In this document: positions 1-7,288 of the stretch, piece by piece
Numbering within the stretch: position 1 is the first letter of the stretch
How the letters are laid out: each line of letters opens with the position of its first letter
NCBI GenBank assembly: GCA_964498075.1
Contig: CAZCGA010000122.1
Coordinates: 1 to 18,890 of the forward strand
Source: CAZCGA01 sp964498075
GTDB taxonomy: Bacteria; Desulfobacterota; Binatia; HRBIN30
Reading direction: 5' to 3'
Length of the DNA: 18,890 nt
Notes under the pieces: model-generated
Databases searched by the model: none
What the model was told of the DNA's origin: nothing
Seen by the model: the letters and a program-made list of their open reading frames with translations, nothing else
Made by a program: the position numbers and the translations under genes

Positions 1-2
1 AG

Positions 3-596
3 CAGGAGGGCGACTTCGACGCCGACAGCCGCTGGGCGCTGGCGTGGTTCGAGCACTCGGGCTTCGCCGAGGGCGAGTACGGTGTCGCGGAGACGCTCTC
101 CAAGGCCAAGAACACCAGCGTCGCCGGCATGGTCGAGGCGGGCATCCTGGCATCGAGCCGCGGCAAGGTGCGTCTGCTCCGCCCCGATGAGCTGCCTGGG
201 AGCGCGGGCGTCTCGCCCGCATTCGAGAAAAAGATCAGCGGCCAGGATGGCCGCGCTCCCAGGCTCACGGCGTGGGAGATGGTGCACCACCTGATCCGCT
301 CGCTCGAAGCAGGCGGCGAGGGCGCGGCGGCGGAGCTGGTGGCGAAGCTTGGGAGCAAGGCCGAAGTGGCCCGCGAGCTGGCCTATCGCCTCTACACGCT
401 GTGCGAGCGCAAGAAACGCGCGCCGGAAGCGCTGGCGTACAACGGGCTGGTGCAGAGCTGGCCGGAGATCGTGAGGCTCGCACACCTCACCGGGGTTGGC
501 GTCCGCCAATCCCGGCTTCGTGGATCGGATGATTCATGCGGGCTACCTGGCTGGCGGAGCAGATCATATGGTCACGTTCGAGAAGGCGGCGGCTAA
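3..596 (+). CDS. DUF1156-family DNA methyltransferase, C-terminal part (5' end outside window, 3' tail altered)
   Basis: Partial gene, frame open from the left edge. The readable part matches the C-terminal region of DUF1156 proteins, large adenine-specific DNA methylases with a Zn ribbon. Recognisable blocks are WFEHSGF..GEYGVAETLS, then TAWEMVHHLIRSLEAGGEGA, AELVAKLG, ARELAYRLYTLCERKKR and YNGLVQSWPEI. The catalytic SAM and NPPY motifs would lie upstream, outside the window. Known family role: DNA base methylation, often encoded beside DUF499 ATPases in predicted defence loci. Two oddities: about 23 in-frame codons at 195-263 come from a palindromic repeat, and after WPEIVRLA (about 480) the frame runs into unrelated sequence (Arg/Gly-rich tail to the stop at 594-596) instead of the short acidic tail usual in the family. 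The tail change probably reflects a deletion that joined the gene to a PIN-toxin remnant in another frame. Activity cannot be judged from this part. Confidence 0.85.
   Translation, partial: QEGDFDADSRWALAWFEHSGFAEGEYGVAETLSKAKNTSVAGMVEAGILASSRGKVRLLRPDELPGSAGVSPAFEKKISGQDGRAPRLTAWEMVHHLIRSLEAGGEGAAAELVAKLGSKAEVARELAYRLYTLCERKKRAPEALAYNGLVQSWPEIVRLAHLTGVGVRQSRLRGSDDSCGLPGWRSRSYGHVREGGG
195..263. repeat. In-frame intragenic palindromic repeat element
   Basis: A perfect 13-bp inverted repeat (cctgggagcgcgg at 195-207, ccgcgctcccagg at 251-263) encloses two smaller perfect hairpins: gcgggcg-tct-cgcccgc at 204-220 (7-bp stem) and gcggcc-aggat-ggccgc at 238-254 (6-bp stem). The whole can fold as one long stem or as a pair of hairpins. 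It is read through in the methyltransferase frame and encodes GSAGVSPA ... GQDGRAPR, residues foreign to the DUF1156 family at a point where it normally has a short linker. I recall similar SAGVSPA/GRAPR-type peptides in unrelated proteins of many environmental bacteria, so I infer a dispersed, REP-like insertion family. Confidence 0.8.
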
Positions 597-627
597 GCTG
601 CCGAAGACCAGGGTTTTGGACGCCTGA
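482..627 (+). pseudogene. vapC-like: Remnant of a PIN-domain (VapC-type) toxin, C-terminal end only
   Basis: In the frame ending with TGA at 625-627, the roughly 40 codons from about 508 read NPGFVDRMIHAGYLAGG followed by ADHMVTFEKAAAKLP and KTRVLDA. The pattern D..I..yl..Ga..vVTFd+.aa+Lp..+vL is that of the last beta-alpha-beta unit of VapC-like PIN ribonucleases, including the conserved acidic residue of FVD and the VTF strand. The N-terminal catalytic Asp and the rest of the fold (about 90 residues) are missing, and no antitoxin gene is visible. The stop lies 11 bases before the ATG of the HEPN/DUF499 gene. I infer that a toxin gene once stood here and a deletion fused its end to the methyltransferase 3' end in a different frame. 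The fragment is too short for certainty. Confidence 0.5.
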
Positions 628-638
628 AGAGAGGCTCG

Positions 639-3600
639 ATGGCCGTCACTAACCACGAACGCGTCGGCAAGACACTCGATCTGCTGAATACGGGCCTCCG
701 CCCCTTCGCCGAGCGCGAGATGCGCGCGGTGCATGGCGAGCAGTGGGTGGAAGCTGCGCGCTCGGCAATCGGTGAGGACCGAGGCTCGCCGAAACAGAAG
801 GGCGCCGGCTTTAACTGGGACACGCAGGCGCTCCTCACCCTGGTCTGGGAACAGTGGAACGGTGTGTTCTCGAAGACGCTAGTGGTGTGATTCACCGATA
901 CGGGGCATTATCCTTCGGCGCACCGCACGCGAATCTCAGCGGAAAGCTAGCCACTGCTGGCAATTCATAATGCCCCAACAGGACGAATCACTACACTAGG
1001 ACGTGCGGAGCGGACGCTGGTCAGCGAGCTGCGCGACATCCGCAACAAGTGGGCGCATCAAGAGCCATTCTCGACCGACGACGCGTACCGTGCCCTCGAT
1101 TCGGCGGTCCGACTCCTCACGGCCGTATCGGCACCGCAGGCCGACGACGTTGAGAGGATGAAGATCGAGCTGCTACGCCTGCGCTTCGACGAACAGGTGC
1201 GCGGCGAGAAGCGCAAGAGCGCGGGCACGGCCATCGAGAGCCAGGTCACGGCTCAAGCCCTGGCGCGAGGTGGTGAACCCGCACAAGGACGTGGCCAGCG
1301 GGTGCTACCAGCAGGCCGAGTTTGCTGCCGACCTTTGGCAGGTGCATCTGGGCGAGGGCTCGGACGAATACCGGAAGCCGGTCGAATTCTTCCGCCGTAC
1401 CTACCTTACCGAAAGCCTGAAGGGGCTTCTCACGGGTGCCGTTCGCCGCCTCGCCGACCAGGGCGGCGATCCGGTCGTACAGCTGCAGACCAACTTCGGC
1501 GGCGGCAAGACCCACTCGATGCTGGCCCTCTACCACCTCTTCTCGGGCACAGCACCGAGCGAGCTGCTCGGCATCGACGCAGTTCTGAAGGACGCCGGCG
1601 TAGCGAAGCTGCCCGCGGTGAAGCGTGTGGTGCTGGTTGGTAACAAGATCTCGCCGGGGAATCCGGTGACCAAGTCCGATGGGACTGTGGTCCGCACGCT
1701 GTGGGGCGAGCTGGCCTGGCAGCTCGGCGGCAAGACGGCCTTCAAGCGAATCGAGGCCGACGACGAGAAAGCGACCAGCCCCGGCGACGTGCTGCGTGAG
1801 CTGATGAAGGAATACGGGCCGTGCCTGATCCTCATCGACGAGTGGGTGGCCTACGCACGCCAGTTGCACGACGCCGGCGATGCTTCGACCTCGCTCAGCA
1901 CAGGCTTGCCGGCGGGTAGCTTCGAGACCCACTTCACCTTCGCGCAGGCACTGACGGAGTCGGCGAAGCTCGCGAAGCGGTGCCTGCTCGTGATCAGCCT
2001 ACCCGCGTCCGACACCGCCGGATCGCCCCACGCGCAGGCTGACGACGTAGAAGTTGGCGGCGAGCGCGGCCGTGCAGCACTCGCACGGCTGCGCAACGCC
2101 GTCGGGCGCTTGGAAGCGTCGTGGCGACCGGCGAGCGCCGAGGAAGGCTTCGAGATCGTACGGCGGCGGCTGTTTGAGCCGATGACGGACCCGGCGCAGT
2201 TCAAGGATCGCGACGTGGTGGCCCGAGCGTTTGCTGACCTGTACCGGACCCAGCAGCAGGAATTCCCGCCTGAATGTCGCGGCTCGGACTACGAGGGGCG
2301 CCTCAAGGCCGCCTATCCAATTCACCCCGAGGGTCTTCGACCGGCTCTACACCGACTGGTCCACGCTGGTGAAGTTCCAGCGCACGCGCGGCGTGCTCCG
2401 GCTGATGGCGGCGGTGATCCACAGCCTATGGGAGAAAGTCGACCGCAACCCGCTCATCCTGCCGGCCAACATCTCCATCGATGATCCACGCGTGCAGTTC
2501 GAGCTAACGCGCTACCTCTCGGACAACTGGGTGCCGGTGATCGAGAAAGACGTGGACGGCCCGAGTGCGTTACCACTGCGCCTCGACGGCGAGGTGCCGA
2601 ACCTGGGCAAATTCGCCGCCTGCCGTCGCGTGGCGCGGACGATCTATCTCGGCTCGGCGCCCACGGCTACCGCCGCCAACCGGGGCATCGAAGATAGACG
2701 CATCAAGCTCGGCTGCATGATGCCAGGCGAGTCGCCGGCTGTCTTCGGCGACGCGCTACGGCGGCTGAGTACTGCGGCGACCTATCTCTACCAAGACGGC
2801 GCGCGCTACTGGTACTCGACCCAGCCGACGGTGACGAAGCTGGCCGAGGACCGCGCCGAGCAGCTCAGACGCAATCCCGACGCGGTGACGCACGAGGTCG
2901 ACAAGCGGCTGCGCGCAGATCTGCGCAAGACCGGCGACTTCAGTCGAGTCCATCCAATGCCGGCGTCCGGACAAGACGTACCCGACGACATGGACGCGCG
3001 GCTCGTGGTCCTCGGGATCGACCATCCCTACAGCAAGGAACCGGGAAATGCCGCTGAGGCGGCCGCGAAGGTCATCTTCGAGTCCCGCGGCAACGCTCCA
3101 CGCCTCTTCCGCAACACGCTCGTCTTCCTCGCTGTGGACCTGACACGTCTTCAGGATCTGGACGAGGCGGTGCGCCGCTATCTCGCCTGGGAGTCGATTC
3201 TTGCCGAGCAGGTGACGTTGAACCTGGATCCGCATCAGGTGAAACAGGCCGAGACGCAGAAGGCGTCCGTCGATGGCGTGGTAACGGCGCGGCTGCCGGA
3301 GGCGTACCAGTGGCTGCTGGTGCCGGGGCAAGGCTCGCCGCAGGCAGCTGTGGAATGGCAGAGCTTCCGCCTCTCCGGACAGGACGCGCTCGCTGTGCGG
3401 GCGAGCAAGAAGCTGCGGCCCGACAATCTGCTGACCGCGCTCGCCGGGACCGAGCTCCGAAGACAGATGGACCGAATCCCTTTGTGGCGTGGCGACCACG
3501 TCGCGATCCGTCAGCTCGTCGAGGATTACGCGCGATACCTCTACCTCTACCGGCTTAAGGAGCCGACGGTGCTACTGGAAGCGATTCGCGGCGGATTGGG

Positions 3601-4117
3601 TTTGCTGACGTGGGCGAAGGATTCGTTTGCCTATGCCGACAGCTTCGACGAAGGCGCCGGACGCTACCGCGGGCTGCGATACGGGCAGCAGGTCCCCATC
3701 TCGGAGAGCGATTCAGGACTGCTCGTGCGTCCAGAGATCGCACGGAAACAACAGGAGGCCGAGACACCACCAGCTACGGCCGAGACAGCTGCTGGTACGG
3801 GAACGACAACAACGCCGGGCACAACCGGAGACGGCACAACCATCGAAACCGGCACCAGCCAGACGCCCCAGCCGGCCATCGCACCGAAGCGCTTCCACGG
3901 CACCGTCACGCTCGACCCGACGCGGGTCGGTCGCGATGCGAGTCGAATCGCCGACGAGGTCGTCGCCCATCTGGCCGGCCTTATGGGCTCGACCGTGAAG
4001 GTGACGCTAGAGATCGAAGCCGAGATTCCGTCTGGCGCTCCGGAAAACGTCGTGCGCACCGTCACCGAAAACAGCCGAGCTCTGAAGTTCACGACCCAGG
4101 GATTTGAGAAGGAGTAG
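639..4117 (+). pseudogene. Swt1-type HEPN + DUF499 P-loop ATPase, disrupted by a MITE and two frameshifts
   Basis: One ancestral gene, now in four pieces: 639-881, 999-about 1247, about 1248-2327 and about 2328-4117. Piece 1 starts MAVTNHERVGKTLDLLNTGL, typical for Swt1-HEPN DUF499 proteins. Piece 2 holds the HEPN motif R-x4-H in ELRDIRNKWAHQ. Piece 3 has the Walker A motif QTNFGGGKTHS and Walker B LILIDEW. Piece 4 contains the rest of DUF499, including LRLMAAVIHSLWE, YWYSTQPTVTKLAEDRAEQL and LVVLGIDHPYS, a Thr/Gly-rich linker (about 3765-3870) and a small C-terminal domain. The reconstructed protein is roughly 1,120 residues, about the family's usual size. Breaks: a 115-bp MITE introduces TGA at 888-890; a frame change near 1240-1250 separates IESQ from LKPWREVVNPHKD; an extra G in the run at 2328-2332 separates AAYPIHPE from VFDRLYTDW. 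DUF499 ATPases are often encoded with DUF1156 methylases. The last break points could be assembly errors; the MITE cannot. Confidence 0.9.
882..996. mobile_element. 115-bp MITE (IS630/Tc1-like, TA target duplication)
   Basis: Terminal inverted repeats of about 30 bp (882-911 and 967-996) match at 21 of 30 positions, with two perfect blocks: GTGATTC near the outer end and GGGGCATTAT at the inner end. The element is flanked by TA at 880-881 and 997-998, within CTAG on both sides (879-882, 996-999). Removing the element and one TA rejoins the reading frame exactly as K-T-L-G-R-A-E-R-T-L, the sequence expected in this protein family. No coding capacity is present, so a transposase would have to act in trans; the TA duplication in a CTAG context suits IS630-type enzymes. 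Confidence 0.88.
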
Positions 4118-4123
4118 CAGCCG

Positions 4124-6139
4124 ATGAAGCTCGATCTACGAGGCAAGCTCAGAAATACGCAGCTTCCGCGGTCGAAGGCTCTCTTCCCCATGTTTGAGGC
4201 TGTCGTGAATTCCTTCCAGGCGATCGAGGATGCAGGCGAGGCTGTGCCATCACCGAGCATAGAGATCTCCGTACTGCGTGATTCAGTCCTACCGGGCATT
4301 GAGAGGCCCGGAGAAGTCAACGGCTTCACCGTCACCGACAACGGAGTCGGCTTCACTGAGCCCAACATAGACGCTTTCTTCACCTCTGACACGCAGTACA
4401 AAGTCGGCAGAGGCGGCAAGGGAATAGGCCGCTTCATTTGGCTGAAGGCCTTCGAGCACGCGGAAATTGAAAGCCACTATCGTCAGAACGGAAAGCTCGT
4501 GAAGAGAGCTTTCACGTTCACCATCAACGGCGATCAACCAACCGATCCCCCTGCGGAGTCCAAGGAGACACGCCCGAAAACGACCGTTCGCCTGGTGTCA
4601 ATGAATCCCCCGTACAAGGAGAATTGCCCACATGGCCTTGCGGTGATCGGGCACCGCCTCATTGAGCACTGCTTGCCGTTTTTCCTCGACCCAAGATGCC
4701 CGGCGGTGAGCATCGGCGATAGCAAAGATCGTATCGACCTGAACCACTACTTTCGGGATAATTTTGCAGTCAAGGCCAGCCAGCACACTTTCAACGTTGG
4801 CACGGCCACCTTCACCGTACGAGGCCTGCGCCTCTACAATCCGCACGACACCCAGCACCGTCTGCTCTATGCAGCCAACTCTCGGGAAGTCGTTCCCGAG
4901 AAGCTTGAGAAGTACCTCCCGAACCTCCAGAAACGGCTAGCCGATGACACCGGCGCATTCGTGTACCTGGGATTTGTCGAGGGTGAGTACCTCAATCAGC
5001 ACGTCAACGGCGAACGAACGAACTTCACCTTTCCAACAGACCGCAACACCGAAGGACTCGTCGACGAGATCACACTGGACTCAATCCGGGACGCGGCTCT
5101 CACCTGCGTCTCTCTCGATCTGCAGCCATTCCTCGAAGAGATCAATACGGAAAAGCGTGCCACCATCAACGCCTACATCACGCAAGAGGCCCCTCAATAC
5201 AGACCGCTCGTCCGCTATATGGACGAATTCATCGACCGGGTCCCGCCTGGAGCAAAGGGGCGCGCCCTTGAGATGGCGCTCCACGAGCAGCTTTACGAGA
5301 AACAGCGGCAACTGAAGCAAGAGAGCAACTCTTTGATCGAAGAAAGTGACACGGAGGCGCTCCGGCCTGAAGACTACGAAGCGAAGCTCAATGACTTCCT
5401 GGAACGCGCCAACGAGTTGGGGAAATCGTCGCTCGCCCAGTACGTCGCCCATCGAAAGGTCATCCTCGACTTCCTAGAAAAGAGCCTCCAAGCCAACCCT
5501 GAGACCGGCAAGTATCCTCTGGAACAGACCGTTCACAAGATCATCTATCCTATGCGCACCACGTCCGACGACGTGCCTTACGAGCAACAAAATCTCTGGA
5601 TCATCGACGAGCGCCTTTCCTACCACTGGTTCCTCGCGTCCGACATGCCACTCCATTCCGCGCCCGTTCTCGCGAACGACTCCGCGTCGAGGCCTGATCT
5701 GATGATCTTCGACCGGGCCTTGACCTTCGCAGAGGATGACGCCGCGTTGAACTCGCTCGTCATCATCGAATTCAAGAAGCCTGACCGCACCGCATACGAC
5801 AAGGAAGACCCGGTGGACCAGGTTTATCGGCTCATCCGGGAGATCAAGGGCGGGCATTTCAAGGACAGGAACGGCAGGGTAATCAAAGTGCAGTCAGACC
5901 GTATCCCGGCCTATGCCTACGTAATCTGCGACACCACAGCGGCCGTCGAGATCATCGCCGAAAACAAAGGACTGCTCCGCACTCCCGACAACCTGGGATA
6001 CTACGGTTACAACCCCACGCTCTCAGCATACGTCGAGATCATCTCCTACACGAAGCTGCTGCAGGACGCGAAGAAACGAAACCGCATCCTCTTCGACAAG
6101 CTCCACCTTCCCCTCGGCTCCTCATCGGCCCAGGACTGA
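4124..6139 (+). CDS. GHKL (Hsp90/MutL/MORC-like) ATPase fused to a C-terminal PD-(D/E)XK nuclease domain
   Basis: 671 residues, intact. The N-terminal GHKL ATP-binding fold shows the N-box EAVVNSFQAIED (E25, N29), the G1 box DNGVGF (72-77) and the lid/G2 box GGKGIGR (97-103). A long middle part includes a charged, probably coiled-coil stretch around residues 385-430 (EQLYEKQRQLKQESN). The C-terminal part has a nuclease-like core: P524-D525 in PDLMIFD, then E549-F-K551 in VIIEFKKP. It resembles the prokaryotic MutL/MORC-related ATPases described next to restriction-modification genes, some fused to endonuclease folds. AAGGAG at 4109-4114 overlaps the end of the DUF499 gene and lies 9 bases before the ATG; the 6-base gap to the previous stop suggests co-transcription. 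Base composition looks visibly less GC-rich than its neighbours, hinting at separate acquisition. Inferred role: ATP-gated DNA cleavage or sensing in the defence module. Family assignment is firm at motif level; function is not. Confidence 0.8.
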   Translation: MKLDLRGKLRNTQLPRSKALFPMFEAVVNSFQAIEDAGEAVPSPSIEISVLRDSVLPGIERPGEVNGFTVTDNGVGFTEPNIDAFFTSDTQYKVGRGGKGIGRFIWLKAFEHAEIESHYRQNGKLVKRAFTFTINGDQPTDPPAESKETRPKTTVRLVSMNPPYKENCPHGLAVIGHRLIEHCLPFFLDPRCPAVSIGDSKDRIDLNHYFRDNFAVKASQHTFNVGTATFTVRGLRLYNPHDTQHRLLYAANSREVVPEKLEKYLPNLQKRLADDTGAFVYLGFVEGEYLNQHVNGERTNFTFPTDRNTEGLVDEITLDSIRDAALTCVSLDLQPFLEEINTEKRATINAYITQEAPQYRPLVRYMDEFIDRVPPGAKGRALEMALHEQLYEKQRQLKQESNSLIEESDTEALRPEDYEAKLNDFLERANELGKSSLAQYVAHRKVILDFLEKSLQANPETGKYPLEQTVHKIIYPMRTTSDDVPYEQQNLWIIDERLSYHWFLASDMPLHSAPVLANDSASRPDLMIFDRALTFAEDDAALNSLVIIEFKKPDRTAYDKEDPVDQVYRLIREIKGGHFKDRNGRVIKVQSDRIPAYAYVICDTTAAVEIIAENKGLLRTPDNLGYYGYNPTLSAYVEIISYTKLLQDAKKRNRILFDKLHLPLGSSSAQD

Positions 6140-6177
6140 GCGCACGCAGCATCCGATAAGCGGTTCGGCCATGCTAG

Positions 6178-6208
6178 CCCCTCCTTGGTAAGGCTTGGTA
6201 AGGAGGGG
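6178..6208. repeat. Hairpin with 9-bp perfect stem and internal direct repeat
   Basis: cccctcctt (6178-6186) and aaggagggg (6200-6208) form a perfect 9-bp stem around a 13-base loop. The 9-mer ttggtaagg occurs twice (6185-6193 and 6195-6203), so the arms can re-pair. It lies 39 bases after the stop of the GHKL-nuclease gene and could end that transcript or the opposing tRNA transcript, but no T-run follows on either strand, so intrinsic termination is not supported. Confidence 0.45.
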
Positions 6209-6271
6209 GATGAGAGCGGGCTCGTCGCTCATCGCTTCTCGGACGCCTCGCGAACACACGCAAGAACAAAA

Positions 6272-6345
6272 CGCGCCAGAACGGATTCGAACCGTTGACC
6301 TACGGCTTAGAAGGCCGTTGCTCTATCCACCTGAGCTACTGGCGC
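6272..6345 (-). tRNA. tRNA-Arg (anticodon UCU)
   Basis: Minus strand folds as a complete cloverleaf of 74 bases. The acceptor stem pairs GCGCCAG with CTGGCGC, the anticodon loop is CTTCTAA within ACGGC/GCCGT, and the T-loop is TTCGAAT within AACGG/CCGTT. The discriminator base is G and no CCA is encoded. Its 3' end faces the defence module, the geometry expected if an island had integrated into the tRNA 3' end. Confidence 0.97.
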
Positions 6346-6354
6346 GATGAGAAT

Positions 6355-6454
6355 CGTGAAGCGTATCGCGTGAAGCGTATCGCGTGAAAGCACGAGAGTC
6401 GACTGTCGACCACCAATCCTCTCCCGACATCCGCTTCACGAGATACGCTTCACG
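6355..6454. repeat. Inverted repeat with tandem 14-mers between the two tRNA genes
   Basis: The left arm holds two tandem copies of cgtgaagcgtatcg (6355-6368; 6369-6382 with the last bases continuing cgtgaa). The right arm at 6432-6454 is the reverse complement of 6355-6377 with one mismatch in 23. The outer flanks also match with one bulge (gaatcgtgaag against cttcacgcattc). The result is a long potential stem-loop in the spacer of the tRNA-Pro to tRNA-Arg transcript. It may be a processing or pausing structure, or a dispersed palindromic repeat; no coding content is seen. Confidence 0.75.
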
Positions 6455-6462
6455 CATTCAAG

Positions 6463-6536
6463 TCGGGGTGAGAGGATTTGAACCTCCGGCCCCCTGCGCC
6501 CAAGGCAGGTGCGCTACCAGGCTGCGCTACACCCCG
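6463..6536 (-). tRNA. tRNA-Pro (anticodon UGG)
   Basis: Minus strand gives a 74-base cloverleaf. The acceptor stem pairs CGGGGTG with CACCCCG, the D-arm is GCGC/GCGC, the anticodon loop is CTTGGGC within CCTGC/GCAGG, and the T-loop is TTCAAAT within GGAGG/CCTCT. Discriminator A, no encoded CCA. It lies upstream of tRNA-Arg on the same strand, with the 117-base repeat-bearing spacer between, and downstream of rdgB, so a shared transcript is possible. Confidence 0.97.
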
Positions 6537-6643
6537 CCGAACTTTGTCTGCCAGCTGTACCCGCCTGAGCCGGTTCTCGCAAACACTGAGAGGCTCGGCT
6601 CAGCCGAAAATAGCGGGTTAGCTAACAAACGGCCGGCGCCAAA

Positions 6644-7288
6644 TCAAGCCAGCGCGCAGCCGGCACAGGCGGCCGCGTGGGCGGACAAGAAGCTGAGCAA
6701 CCGCCGGCGCAATGCCACACACGCGCCGGCACGATGACTGACGCGGTTCTTCAGAGCCGCCGGGATCTCCGCGAAGGTCTGGCCGGACGGCACGTACAGA
6801 AACACCGGATCATATCCGAAACCTTCGCTGCCACGCCGGGCCTCGGTGATGCGTCCGGCACACACTCCCTCGGCGGTCAACGTTGCGCCGTCGGGGCAGG
6901 CTACGGCGATCACACAACGGAACTGGGCGCCGCGCTCAGAAATCGGCACGCCGGCCAGCGCCCGCAACAGCTTGTCGATGTTGGCAGCACTGTCCTGCTG
7001 CAGGCCAGCGTAGCGTGCCGAATGCACGCCTGGCGCACCGCGCAGCTCGTCCACTTCGAGACCGGAGTCATCGGCCAGCGTCGCGCACCCGCTCCACCGT
7101 GATATGGTCAATGCCTTGCGAAGCGCATTCGCCGCGTAGGTATCTGCGTCTTCTGCAACCACGGGGGCTTCCGGAAAATAGCGGAAACGCACCGGCAGAT
7201 CGCCGAGAAGCTCGCGGAGCTCACGGAACTTCCCGGCGTTGCTGGTGGCAACGAGCAACGGAGGCTCAGGCAAGCGGGGTCTCCGCAT
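6644..7288 (-). CDS. rdgB: dITP/XTP (non-canonical purine NTP) pyrophosphatase
   Basis: House-cleaning enzyme of the RdgB/HAM1 family; it hydrolyses dITP, dHAPTP and XTP to the monophosphate plus pyrophosphate and keeps deaminated purines out of nucleic acids (family knowledge). Family motifs appear in order: LVATSNAGKFRELRELL near the N-terminus (substrate loop), YAANALRKA, LADDSGLEVDEL with the catalytic acidic residues, GAPGVHSARYAG, GSEGFGYDPVF and KNRVSHRAGA near the C-terminus. The ATG at 7288 lies inside the end of rph (23-base overlap), implying translational coupling; a TTG at 7300 is an in-frame alternative. No clear Shine-Dalgarno sequence precedes either. About 214 residues, slightly longer than usual because of an Ala/Cys-rich tail. 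rph-rdgB is a common gene pair. Confidence 0.95.
   Translation of the reverse strand: MRRPRLPEPPLLVATSNAGKFRELRELLGDLPVRFRYFPEAPVVAEDADTYAANALRKALTISRWSGCATLADDSGLEVDELRGAPGVHSARYAGLQQDSAANIDKLLRALAGVPISERGAQFRCVIAVACPDGATLTAEGVCAGRITEARRGSEGFGYDPVFLYVPSGQTFAEIPAALKNRVSHRAGACVALRRRLLSFLSAHAAACAGCALA

Noticed and set aside
1246..1932. Minus-strand frame opposite the DUF499 gene
   Set aside because: Antisense shadow of a region with Walker A and B motifs on the plus strand.
6178..6208. Intrinsic terminator after the GHKL-nuclease gene
   Set aside because: The stem is good but no T-run follows on either strand; kept only as a repeat.
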